Origin: Campylobacter sp. CCUG 57310 | GTDB lineage: Bacteria > Campylobacterota > Campylobacteria > Campylobacterales > Campylobacteraceae | Reading direction: 5' to 3' | Length of the DNA: 64,000 nucleotides | NCBI RefSeq assembly: GCF_013201975.1 | Contig: NZ_CP053845.1 | Location: 248,001-312,000 of the forward strand | Part shown: positions 55,158-64,000 of the stretch, in pieces | How the letters are laid out: each line of letters begins with the position of its first letter | Position numbering within the stretch: position 1 is the first letter of the stretch | The notes under the pieces: model-generated | What the model saw: the letters and a program-made list of their open reading frames with translations, nothing else | The model's database searches: none | Told to the model about the DNA's origin: nothing | Position numbers and translations under genes: made by a program

Positions 55158-57119
55158 TTAGACCTTTTTTGCTATTTTTAGCATAAATATTGTTGGGTTT
55201 TTGCTTTTGATGAGGTATAAATCCCCGCGACATTTTTTATTTGCTATTAGTTTTGATATATAAAGTCCAAGTCCTGTACTATTTTTAGTGCTTAAAAACG
55301 GAGTAAAAATTTTATCTTTTTGGTTTTCATTGATTCCGTCGGCATTATCTATGACTCTTATTTCAAAATGTGTATTATTTTCTTTTATCGAGATAACTAT
55401 CCTGGCTCTTTTTTTATTTTTACTATCTATTAGTGCTTGTTTTGAATTTTGTATCAGGCAGGCTATTATTTGCTTAAATTCATTTAGATAGTTTTGACAT
55501 GTTAAATTCGTATTTTGTTTTATAGCTATTTTTATGTTGATTTTTGATTGTTGTGCAAACAGGATGAAAATAGTATCTGAAATAGCTTTTTTTATATCAA
55601 AAATTTGCGTCTTTGTCTCAAGCTTATAAAAATTTTTAAATATATCCATAGTGTTTACCAGATAGTCTATGTTGTTAAGAGATCTGGTTATATTTTCGTA
55701 AAAAATTTCATCACTTAGCTTATTTATCTTTTTAAATTGCATCAAATTTCCAAGAAAAATACTAAGAGAGTTTAAAGGCTGTATCCATTGGTGCGAAATG
55801 GCAGCTATCATTTGTCCCAGTTCGGCCATTTTAGTTTGTTGGAAAAGCATTCTTTCATGCTCTTTTTTGAATTCATTAAATTTGTGTTTTTGGCTTACAT
55901 TGGTTAAAAATAAAATCATACCTTCATAGTTTTTGTTTTGAGTGAAAATAGATGAAATTTGGATCTGAAAATGTTTTTTATTTAGTTCATAATGCAGCTC
56001 TAAATAGGATTTTGAATTTGATCTTTTTAAAGCAAAATTTTTTATCTTGGCTGCTGTTTGAGCGGGGAAATTTTGTATCAGCTCATCATAATCCACGGGA
56101 TAATTTTGTAAATTTAGTATGTTGTTTAATTTTTTATTTGTGAATATGATTTTATTTTGCTCGTTTGTGATTAAAATACCTTTTGAACTGTTGTTTACAA
56201 ACAGATCAAGCATTTTATTTGTCTTTTCAAGAAGAGTTTCTTGTTTGTTTGAAATTTTATTGTAAAAAAATGCAAGTGTTAAAAACAAAAATATACTTAT
56301 TATGTATATTGCAAAATTTACTATAAACTGCTCATTTATCCTTGTATAAATATTTTTTTTAAGTGTCTTTGCAACCAGTATCAAGTGTGAATTTGGCAGC
56401 GGTTTAAAAGTTAAAATTTCACTGTTCGTTTCGTAGTTTAAAGTTTGAGTTAAATTTAAATCATCGATATTAAACTCCGCTTTTTTAAGTTCTAGAGTTT
56501 CATCCGGATGAAGCAGGATGTTGAAGTCATAATCCATTAAAAATATATATCCGTTTTTTTCAAGCCTAAGATCTAAAATTTCGCTTTTGATATCGTTAAA
56601 CGATAAAATTCCGCACAAGACACCTTTTGATATATCCTTATCTTTTATGCTTTGACATATCGAAATAACATGTGTTTGAAGCCCTACGTCCAAATAAGGC
56701 TTGGTTATGTATAGTTTGTCTTCTTTGATTGTGTTGATATACCATGGACGCTTAGTGGGATCATAGTTTTGGGGCTTATTAAAAATTTTACTTGAGATTG
56801 TAATTTTATTTTCGTATCCTGCATAAACACTTGAAAATTTAGCTATGTTTTGGCTTTTTTCAAGTATATCTTGTATGGTTTGTTCGCCTATCTCGGAATC
56901 GTATTTTGATATTAGGGAATTTATTGATTTTAGACTGGATTTTTTATTTTCCAGCCATTTTTCTATCCTATCGCTAGAGCTTTTTAGTATGCTTAATTGT
57001 TCATTTATTAAAATTTCTTTTACAAATGAACGATTAAGCCAGTGATTTCCCACCATGAGGGATAAAAAAATGAGAGAAAATATTATAAAAAGATGTTTTT
57101 TATAAAAATTCTCCCTCAT
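55158..57119 (-). CDS. dCache-PAS sensor histidine kinase
   Basis: 653 residues. Helices at about 10-28 and 268-288 flank a periplasmic double-Cache domain. It shows the amino-acid-sensor spacing Tyr119, Arg124, Trp126, Tyr127 (YDPTKRPWY) and Tyr142, but Ile171 where an Asp is expected. Then a PAS region (about 305-410), H-box AAISHQWIQPLNSL, N-box IQNSKQALIDS, DNADGINENQ and STGLGLYISKL. It lies 16 bases after the NapC-like gene, so it is co-transcribed with the enzymes and probably senses their substrate. By eye the DNA is more A/T-rich than the flavoprotein gene. Confidence 0.88.
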   Translation of the reverse strand: MRENFYKKHLFIIFSLIFLSLMVGNHWLNRSFVKEILINEQLSILKSSSDRIEKWLENKKSSLKSINSLISKYDSEIGEQTIQDILEKSQNIAKFSSVYAGYENKITISSKIFNKPQNYDPTKRPWYINTIKEDKLYITKPYLDVGLQTHVISICQSIKDKDISKGVLCGILSFNDIKSEILDLRLEKNGYIFLMDYDFNILLHPDETLELKKAEFNIDDLNLTQTLNYETNSEILTFKPLPNSHLILVAKTLKKNIYTRINEQFIVNFAIYIISIFLFLTLAFFYNKISNKQETLLEKTNKMLDLFVNNSSKGILITNEQNKIIFTNKKLNNILNLQNYPVDYDELIQNFPAQTAAKIKNFALKRSNSKSYLELHYELNKKHFQIQISSIFTQNKNYEGMILFLTNVSQKHKFNEFKKEHERMLFQQTKMAELGQMIAAISHQWIQPLNSLSIFLGNLMQFKKINKLSDEIFYENITRSLNNIDYLVNTMDIFKNFYKLETKTQIFDIKKAISDTIFILFAQQSKINIKIAIKQNTNLTCQNYLNEFKQIIACLIQNSKQALIDSKNKKRARIVISIKENNTHFEIRVIDNADGINENQKDKIFTPFLSTKNSTGLGLYISKLIANKKCRGDLYLIKSKNPTIFMLKIAKKV

Positions 57120-57135
57120 TAAACCCTCTTAAATT

Positions 57136-57702
57136 TTATTTTTTGTCATCCCAATTTCCGACAGGAGGGTGCTTGATCTCATAAAGCACTTTGCCCAAAT
57201 CTTTATGTCCTACCGTCTTGTGACAAGTTACACAACCAACTTTATCTGCTTGCTCGTTTTTAAGTTTAGTGTAAGCAGTATGCATGTCGTTTATGTTTTT
57301 ATTTGTTGAATTTATATCTAAAATTGTTTGATGGCAGCTTAAGCAGCCACTATCATATACAAATTTCTCTCTTTTTTTCCTGTTTTCTTGCCAATCATAA
57401 TCTTTTGCATCGTTAAAAAGCATATAGCTAACTTCACTCACCCCGTTTGCCGCTTTTTGGAATATATATCCTATGTAGCTATCGTGAGGCAAATGGCAAT
57501 CTACGCATTTTACCTTTACTCCATGAGGGTTAGCTCCTCCGTGAACGCTTTTTTGATACGTAGCCACCATAGGATCCATCCACTCATGGCAAACCGTACA
57601 AAATTTATCGTCGCTTGTAGAGTGCACCAAAGCGTTTCCACCGAAAAATACCACAAAGGCAAAGGCCAAAAGCCCTAAAGTTATAAATGTTTTTTTCATC
57701 AT
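57136..57702 (-). CDS. NapC/NirT-type tetraheme quinol dehydrogenase
   Basis: 188 residues. One N-terminal membrane anchor (about 5-25), then four CxxCH haem sites (CTVCH, CVDCH, CLSCH, CVTCH). NapC/NrfH/CymA-type proteins take electrons from menaquinol and hand them to periplasmic reductases. It lies seven bases after the small tetraheme gene, so it probably connects the quinone pool to that cytochrome and the flavoprotein. Confidence 0.9.
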   Translation of the reverse strand: MMKKTFITLGLLAFAFVVFFGGNALVHSTSDDKFCTVCHEWMDPMVATYQKSVHGGANPHGVKVKCVDCHLPHDSYIGYIFQKAANGVSEVSYMLFNDAKDYDWQENRKKREKFVYDSGCLSCHQTILDINSTNKNINDMHTAYTKLKNEQADKVGCVTCHKTVGHKDLGKVLYEIKHPPVGNWDDKK

Positions 57703-57709
57703 ATCTCCT

Positions 57710-58111
57710 TTATGGAACCAGTAAATTTTTCATCGTATCTTGCGAATGGCACATTACGCAGAAATTCTTAGACGGTTTGTGCGATGCGTGACAAACGTTA
57801 CAATCAACATTTGGATAGTGCGGGCTTGCATGAACATTGTCATCATAGCCAAGATGTCCGCTTAGCTCGGCAAGGCTGGCATAGCTTTTATGGCAGCTTA
57901 AGCAATCATTTGCACTTAGCGCTTTGTAATCTTTCGGATCGCTTTCTTTGTGGCAATTTGCACAGCTAAGTCCAAATTTTTCATGATGGGCTTTTATAGG
58001 GTAATTCTCTTTTGTGTATTTATTTGCAGTAGTTGAATTTAAATCCGCAGCAAACAGAGCTACACTAAAAGTGAAGCAAAAAATCAAAAGTGTCTTAAAA
58101 ATTTTTAGCAT
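57710..58111 (-). CDS. Periplasmic tetraheme cytochrome c
   Basis: 133 residues. Sec signal (residues 1-21), then four CxxCH motifs (CANCH, CLSCH, CNVCH, CVMCH), the size and spacing of the haem domain fused to flavin domains in flavocytochrome c3 of Shewanella. Here it is a separate subunit. Its start lies seven bases inside the flavoprotein gene, so the two are translated together. Role: electron bridge between NapC-like protein and flavoprotein. Confidence 0.9.
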   Translation of the reverse strand: MLKIFKTLLIFCFTFSVALFAADLNSTTANKYTKENYPIKAHHEKFGLSCANCHKESDPKDYKALSANDCLSCHKSYASLAELSGHLGYDDNVHASPHYPNVDCNVCHASHKPSKNFCVMCHSQDTMKNLLVP

Positions 58112-59661
58112 TTTTTATCCTTTTTTGCTAGTAATGTAGCGTTTCTGCCCGCTATTCTTCCAAATACCAAACAATCAGGTATCGCACAGCTTCCAAGTCT
58201 GCTGGCTCCGTGCGGTCCGCCTACCGCTTCGCCTGCTGCAAATAGCCCCACTATAGGCTTATCGTCTATATCATACACTCTAGCCTCTGTGTCTATTTTT
58301 ACGCCTCCCATTGTGTGATGCACTTTCGGTAATGCTCTCCATGCATAAAAAGGCGGTTTCGTAAGATCCGGGATCATATCTTTAAATTTAAAGAATGGTT
58401 TATTAAATTCCTCGTCTTTGCCGTTTTTAGCGTATCTGGTGTAGTCGTCAATAGTCTTTTTAAGCCCTTCGTATGGTATATTGTAGTACTTGGCAAGCTC
58501 TTCAATAGTGTCAAATACCTTGATAACTCCTTTGTGAATTCCTCTGTGAACATTTGCCTTGGTTGTTCCTTGTGCGCCTACGCTATCACAGATTACGACA
58601 GGATGGGTTATGCTTCCATCAGGGTTTTTATGCATTTTTAAAATAGCATCCGAGCGTATTTTTCTATCTGCAAGCTCGTTTACAAATCTTTTTCCTGTTC
58701 TTGCATCTACCATAACTCCGTAAGAGAATGCAGGTATTGCAAAGACAGGAGCTATGCCAAATCCTTTTTCATCTGGACTACCCCACGGACCAAGCTGGAT
58801 CCATTTTAAATCCACTGTCTGGGCTCTGTTTTTCATCATTACTTTAAGCGCTTGTGCGGTAGCTCCGTAGTGGTTTGTACAGTCTAAATCAGGGGTAATC
58901 GCAGGATCTATCTCTTGTCTAAATTTAACGTCATAAGAAAATCCGCCCGTAGCCATTACGATTCCGCCGTTTATTTTGTAAAATTTAACCGTTCCGCTTT
59001 TATTGTCTGCTTCGTCTTTTGAAGGATCAAAGATAAAATCATAATTTTCCCTAACCTTTGCTCCTATAACTCTACCCGCATCGTTAAAGATAAAGTCGTC
59101 CAAGATCACTCTTGTTCGTATTGTAGCGCCTTGTTTCATTGCATGCTCTTGAAGCGGTATAGTTATCTTGCCGCCTGAATTTATCTCAGGCCATATCGTT
59201 CTAGGGACGGAATGCCCGCCGAATTGTCCAAGCGCATTTCTATAATAAACGCCTCTTTCAAGGGTAAATTCGTAAGCGTCGTTTCCGTTTTTGGCAATAA
59301 CCTCAACCAAATCCATTCGGTTTAAATTTAACCCCGCTTTTAAGATATCTTTTACATAAAGCTCGTAAGAATCCTCTATGCCTCTATCTTTTTGATAGCT
59401 TGAATTTACGATAGCGAATGCTCCGCCGTTAATAGCGGAATTTCCGCCAAGAACAGGCATTTTATCTATCATAAGTGTTTTGGCGCCATCTTCTATCGCC
59501 TGACATGTAGCGGCAGATCCGGCAAAGCCTGATCCTACTACCAGCACGTCCCATTCCTCATCCCACTTTATGCTGTTTGTATCGGCAAAAAGCGGTGTTT
59601 TTGTCATTGATGCCGCTCCAAGCAGCATCAATCCGTTTAAAAATTCTCTTCTACTAGCCAT
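58105..59661 (-). CDS. Tat-exported flavoprotein, flavocytochrome c reductase family
   Basis: 518 residues. Tat signal SRREFLNGLMLLGAASM, FAD site VVGSGFAGSAATCQAIEDGAKT (about 40-60). Active-site elements of the fumarate/urocanate/methacrylate reductase family are present: RFVNELADRK, HHTMGGVKID, AAGEAVGGPHGASRLGSCAIPD. The region that carries HPT in many fumarate reductases reads IQLGPWGSPDEKG. It should reduce an alpha,beta-unsaturated acid in the periplasm. The neighbouring lyase-like gene argues against plain fumarate and for a substrate such as urocanate or another enoate; not settled by sequence. Confidence 0.85.
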   Translation of the reverse strand: MASRREFLNGLMLLGAASMTKTPLFADTNSIKWDEEWDVLVVGSGFAGSAATCQAIEDGAKTLMIDKMPVLGGNSAINGGAFAIVNSSYQKDRGIEDSYELYVKDILKAGLNLNRMDLVEVIAKNGNDAYEFTLERGVYYRNALGQFGGHSVPRTIWPEINSGGKITIPLQEHAMKQGATIRTRVILDDFIFNDAGRVIGAKVRENYDFIFDPSKDEADNKSGTVKFYKINGGIVMATGGFSYDVKFRQEIDPAITPDLDCTNHYGATAQALKVMMKNRAQTVDLKWIQLGPWGSPDEKGFGIAPVFAIPAFSYGVMVDARTGKRFVNELADRKIRSDAILKMHKNPDGSITHPVVICDSVGAQGTTKANVHRGIHKGVIKVFDTIEELAKYYNIPYEGLKKTIDDYTRYAKNGKDEEFNKPFFKFKDMIPDLTKPPFYAWRALPKVHHTMGGVKIDTEARVYDIDDKPIVGLFAAGEAVGGPHGASRLGSCAIPDCLVFGRIAGRNATLLAKKDKKC

Positions 59662-59671
59662 TTTTTACCTT

Positions 59672-60844
59672 TCAAAAAGTGTAGCTAAGACCTGCGCCTA
59701 CTTGTCTAAGGCTTGGATATCCTTTTTGGGCTCTAAATACTTGATCGTATATCACGAAAGCATTTAAATTTTTCATGATCGGATAGTTTAGCCAGACGCT
59801 AAGCTCGTTTTGTCTGTATTTGGTATCATCGCCGCCTTTAAGTTTGTAGTTTGTAGTTCCGTAAAGTCCGGTTATCGATAATTGTTCTATCTTGGTTGAA
59901 AGCATTGCATAAAGAGTTCTAACATCTCTTTCATACATTACATCGCCCTCTTCAAAAGGAACTATTTGATCGCCCGCCATATTTAAGCTTCCCCAGCCGA
60001 TCTCTTTGCCTGTTTTTACATATCCTAGAGTAAATTTGTTGTCAAGATATTTGGCATAAGCTGTTGCCTCAAGAACTTTTCCGTCGTGATTTTTCTTCTC
60101 TTCATCGCTTCTTGCGTAGTGAAGCATGCCGCCAAGCCCTAGATCGTCGCTGATTTGACCGTCATACATAGCCTTTGCGCCAAAACCTGAGAATATATCT
60201 TTTGCGTATAGTCCATAAGCTTTAACTCCAAATCCTCCGTCAAATTTATATGTAGCTCCTAGGTTAAAGAGTCCTCCGTCGTCTTTGTTGATTCTTTTTT
60301 TATTAAATCCCCACATCTCTTTTAGATAAGCTCTTCCTTGGGCTCTGGTCCACATAGCATCAAGAGTTAAATTTGGCACAGAGTTGTTTGTGATTCTAAC
60401 GCCGTCATTTATCTTGCCGATCCAGTCGCTTATCATCTCTTGACGACCGATTTTGATAGCGGTATCGTAAGCGTTATATTCTAAATACAAATTTGATAGT
60501 AGCACTCTATCGTCTTCGTAAATTCTCTCTGTAGAATCACCTGTTCCGTGCAATGTCTTTAAATTTTTATCTTTTTCATAAAGAGGAGCGCTGGCTCTAA
60601 AGCCGACTACCGCTTTGAAATTTTTGTAAAAATCCGTTTCAAATTTAAGCCCTACCGAGCCTACCGCCCAGGCTGTGTTGTTGTAATAAACCGACTTTTG
60701 GCCTTTGTTTATATGACGACTTTCATAAAACACAGAAACATCCCCGCTTGCTTTACCGTTTGCAAGAGCGCTTGCCAGATCATCGCTGTTTGCTAAGGCG
60801 GCGCTTGCATATAGCGCCGTTATTAATACTAAACTTTTTTTCAT
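59672..60844 (-). CDS. Outer membrane porin (Opr/OprD-like)
   Basis: 390 residues. Sec signal (KKSLVLITALYASAALA), alternating beta-strand sequence throughout and a C-terminal Phe (VGAGLSYTF), the outer membrane barrel signature. Similar to porins of Campylobacterota that carry small acids or amino acids. Embedded between the lyase-like gene and the flavoprotein with gaps of 11 and 10 bases, so it is likely the substrate entry route of the pathway. Ligand unknown. Confidence 0.82.
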   Translation of the reverse strand: MKKSLVLITALYASAALANSDDLASALANGKASGDVSVFYESRHINKGQKSVYYNNTAWAVGSVGLKFETDFYKNFKAVVGFRASAPLYEKDKNLKTLHGTGDSTERIYEDDRVLLSNLYLEYNAYDTAIKIGRQEMISDWIGKINDGVRITNNSVPNLTLDAMWTRAQGRAYLKEMWGFNKKRINKDDGGLFNLGATYKFDGGFGVKAYGLYAKDIFSGFGAKAMYDGQISDDLGLGGMLHYARSDEEKKNHDGKVLEATAYAKYLDNKFTLGYVKTGKEIGWGSLNMAGDQIVPFEEGDVMYERDVRTLYAMLSTKIEQLSITGLYGTTNYKLKGGDDTKYRQNELSVWLNYPIMKNLNAFVIYDQVFRAQKGYPSLRQVGAGLSYTF

Positions 60845-60855
60845 CGACTTACTCC

Positions 60856-62478
60856 TTATTTATACTCTTTTAAAAATTTTGCAGAATTTCTAAAATCATC
60901 TGTAAGAGGTCTGTCCGTATCCATAAATTTAACTACTTTTCTATACTCGCTATATATCTTTTCAGTCGCTTTTGAAAGTTTTAAATTCGGATTTTTCTCT
61001 TTTCTTAGATCTATTGCTTGTGCGGCGTGCATTAGCTCCATGCCTACGATATTATAAAAATTATCGATTTGTTGTTGAAGTTTTTGAACTACAAGAGGTG
61101 CGTTTGTAGCTACATCTTCTATCTCACCCGCAACAGGAGTGTAGTTTAGCGAAGCAGGATTTGCTAAAAACTGATTTTCTCCGGCTAGCGAAACGAAAGG
61201 TTTTTGCATAGCGCCAAATGCGTGAATAGTCTTGTCCGTACCTAAAAATCTGCTTAGTTTTGTAAAGCCGTCATTTGAAAGCTTGATAGTTCTAAGTGCT
61301 GAAGCTTTTGAGTTGTGAGCTAGAACTATAGAAGCTTTTTCAAATTCCAAAACCCACATTAAAGGTTCAAAATTTGATGTCGGAACAACTGCTCCGTTTT
61401 TTGTAAATAGTTTAGTCTCTTGGAATTTGTCTGTTTGCGGTTTTGTTCCTACTGAAATTCCCGGATTGTCATCTGAAGAGTTAAGCTGAATTTTCATTAA
61501 ATTTTCTAACTCTTCAACAGTATTTTTAAGTGCCGCAAAGAAATATGAAGCGTCTCTATAGCTAAGCGGATCTTGCAATGCTCTTGTGTCGTCTTTATCC
61601 CAAAGATAGCTATCTTTTAGAATTTCTCTTAACTCTTTTGTTGTTTCTACAAAATCAGGAAAAGGTCTAAGCTCCGACGCTTCTTTTGAGAAAGGCGCGA
61701 CATTTCCGTTAAATGCTTCTATGCTAAGTGCAAATACAAGCTTAGACATCTTTAACGCTTGTTTTAAATCCTCAAGCGCAAGACTTCCTAATGCAGCCGA
61801 ATACGCATTTGAACTTAATATAGAAAGGCTATCTTTACCAAACGGAGTAAGTTTTTTAAGCCCTGCTCGTTTTAAGGCTTCTGCAGCTTGCATTTTTTCG
61901 CCTTTATAATACACATAACCCTCTCCCATCATCGCAAGACCTACGTGACCTAGTATGGTTATATCGGCTTCACCCATAGAGCCTTTGCTTGGCATTGCAG
62001 GGATTATGTCGTGATTTAAAAATTCTTTATATAGGTTGATTACATCACTTTGAACGCCTGTTGCGCCAAACAGCATGTTGTTTAATCTCGTAGCTAAAAC
62101 CGCTCTAGCAGTCTTGATAGGCATATCCTCATAAACGCCGCCACAGTGAGCATGGATTAGTCCGATGTTAAAATCAGTTGAAGCTTTGATAACTTCGGCA
62201 TCCAAATTTCCCTTTGCATCTACGAATTTTTTATCTTTATTAAGCCCAACCCCAACGGTTAATCCGTAAATTTTTTGACCGTCTTTTGCTGCTTGAAGCA
62301 GTACCTCGTGAGATTTTTGAGCTTTTTTAAAAGCTTTTTCGCTAATCTCTACTTTAGCACCATTTGAAATCGCTAAAATTTCTTTTGATGAGACGCTTTC
62401 TCCATTAAGAGTTATAGTTTGAGCGCTAAGTCCAAGCGCCAACACGGCTACTATAGATAAATTTCTAAAGTTAAACAT
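60856..62478 (-). CDS. Exported HAL/PAL-fold ammonia-lyase-like protein lacking MIO triad
   Basis: 540 residues of the aromatic amino acid ammonia-lyase family (PF00221). A Sec signal (LSIVAVLALGLSA, residues 7-19) places it in the periplasm, unlike cytoplasmic HutH. Retained family landmarks are Tyr71 in YGLTVGVG, LQDPLSYRD, NSSDNPG and EIEDVATN. The cofactor segment reads GSMGEAD (residues 166-172) where known lyases have G-S-x-G-A-S-G, so no Ala-Ser-Gly is available to form MIO. The usual Asn in L-N-G-T is Ser. The start at 62478 has AGGAGGAATTG. First gene of the operon. Confidence 0.8.
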   Translation of the reverse strand: MFNFRNLSIVAVLALGLSAQTITLNGESVSSKEILAISNGAKVEISEKAFKKAQKSHEVLLQAAKDGQKIYGLTVGVGLNKDKKFVDAKGNLDAEVIKASTDFNIGLIHAHCGGVYEDMPIKTARAVLATRLNNMLFGATGVQSDVINLYKEFLNHDIIPAMPSKGSMGEADITILGHVGLAMMGEGYVYYKGEKMQAAEALKRAGLKKLTPFGKDSLSILSSNAYSAALGSLALEDLKQALKMSKLVFALSIEAFNGNVAPFSKEASELRPFPDFVETTKELREILKDSYLWDKDDTRALQDPLSYRDASYFFAALKNTVEELENLMKIQLNSSDDNPGISVGTKPQTDKFQETKLFTKNGAVVPTSNFEPLMWVLEFEKASIVLAHNSKASALRTIKLSNDGFTKLSRFLGTDKTIHAFGAMQKPFVSLAGENQFLANPASLNYTPVAGEIEDVATNAPLVVQKLQQQIDNFYNIVGMELMHAAQAIDLRKEKNPNLKLSKATEKIYSEYRKVVKFMDTDRPLTDDFRNSAKFLKEYK

Positions 62479-62624
62479 CAATTCCTCCTAAAAATTTGTT
62501 TTGCAGGGTAATATTAAATAAAAATAATTTCCAAAAAGTAATTTTTTTCTAAAATTTAGACTTTATATTTAAAGTTTGTTGCAAATTTATTTCATTTGTA
62601 AATTTGATTTAAATTTAATATCTC

Positions 62625-62639
62625 AGCCAAAATTTGGCT
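62625..62639. promoter_or_regulatory. 15-base palindrome, candidate operator
   Basis: AGCCAAAATTTGGCT is a perfect palindrome around a central A, extended by three more pairs after one mismatch. It lies 147 bases upstream of the lyase-like gene and may bind the response regulator encoded in the operon. Confidence 0.4.
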
Positions 62640-62716
62640 TAGACTTGAACCAAATTTAAAATAATTATTAGTTAATTGCATTAAACATCTATTTTGAAAT
62701 TTCGTTTTATAATTAA

Positions 62717-64000
<1,284 letters not shown>

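Noticed and set aside
58105-59661. Calling the flavoprotein FrdA/SdhA or MfrA
   Set aside because: It has a Tat signal and is linked to c-type cytochromes rather than to FrdB/SdhB-type iron-sulfur and membrane subunits.
60856-62478. Naming the lyase-like gene hutH
   Set aside because: It has a signal peptide, lacks the Ala-Ser-Gly triad, and no other hut genes are present.

Overview
The window looks like a chromosome segment of a Campylobacter species (Campylobacterota). The evidence is moderate G+C judged by eye, very short or overlapping intergenic gaps, and marker genes such as cadF, dba-dsbI, nspC, selenocysteine formate dehydrogenase, ccoNOQP and epsilon-type AddAB. As I recall it, the gene order also follows the C. 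jejuni Cj1476c-Cj1519 block. The extra 8 kb respiratory operon and the paired nitroreductases suggest a non-jejuni species; I cannot name it.

Left third (1-29 kb): molybdenum, selenium and formate metabolism. Molybdopterin genes (moeA, moaE, moaD) and a YedE-type selenium transporter flank a small accessory insert, an ImmA/IrrE protease plus a four-helix membrane protein. The formate dehydrogenase operon follows (TorD-like chaperone, small Tat protein, fdhA, fdhB, fdhC), then fdhD, a ModE-like regulator, yedF and selD. Both fdhA and selD carry an in-frame TGA followed by a SECIS-like hairpin and should be read through as selenocysteine. The tRNA-Sec gene (selC) lies at about 29.2 kb. Next come dba-dsbI (disulfide formation), a YqjD/E/K-like trio, two tandem nitroreductases, a peroxiredoxin, the modE-modA-mop-modC-modB molybdate operon, and an MlaA/MlaC/RND lipid-transport operon.

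Middle (29-54 kb): a long PAS-GGDEF-degenerate EAL protein, hisZ, purA, a FliJ/MotE-like pair, a DUF507 protein, carA, a TauE/SafE-like protein, a two-component system, the cbb3 oxidase operon ccoNOQP with small membrane proteins, a FixH-like protein, addB-addA, rplM-rpsI, cadF, an MscS channel and a HAD phosphatase. A 33-residue membrane protein (44373-44474) and the 55-residue Dba (16308-16475) are easily missed.

Right end (54-64 kb): the most interesting part is a tight seven-gene minus-strand operon (62478 down to 54473). It encodes an exported ammonia-lyase-fold protein, a porin, a Tat-exported fumarate/urocanate-reductase-like flavoprotein, two tetraheme cytochromes c (one NapC-like quinol dehydrogenase), and a sensor kinase/response regulator pair. 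I read it as a self-contained, substrate-regulated periplasmic respiratory module that makes or takes up an alpha,beta-unsaturated acid and reduces it with quinol electrons. The lyase lacks the Ala-Ser-Gly triad that forms the MIO cofactor of known ammonia-lyases. The sensor keeps most of an amino-acid-binding dCache motif but has Ile where the amine-binding Asp is expected. The window ends inside a pyruvate:ferredoxin oxidoreductase gene.
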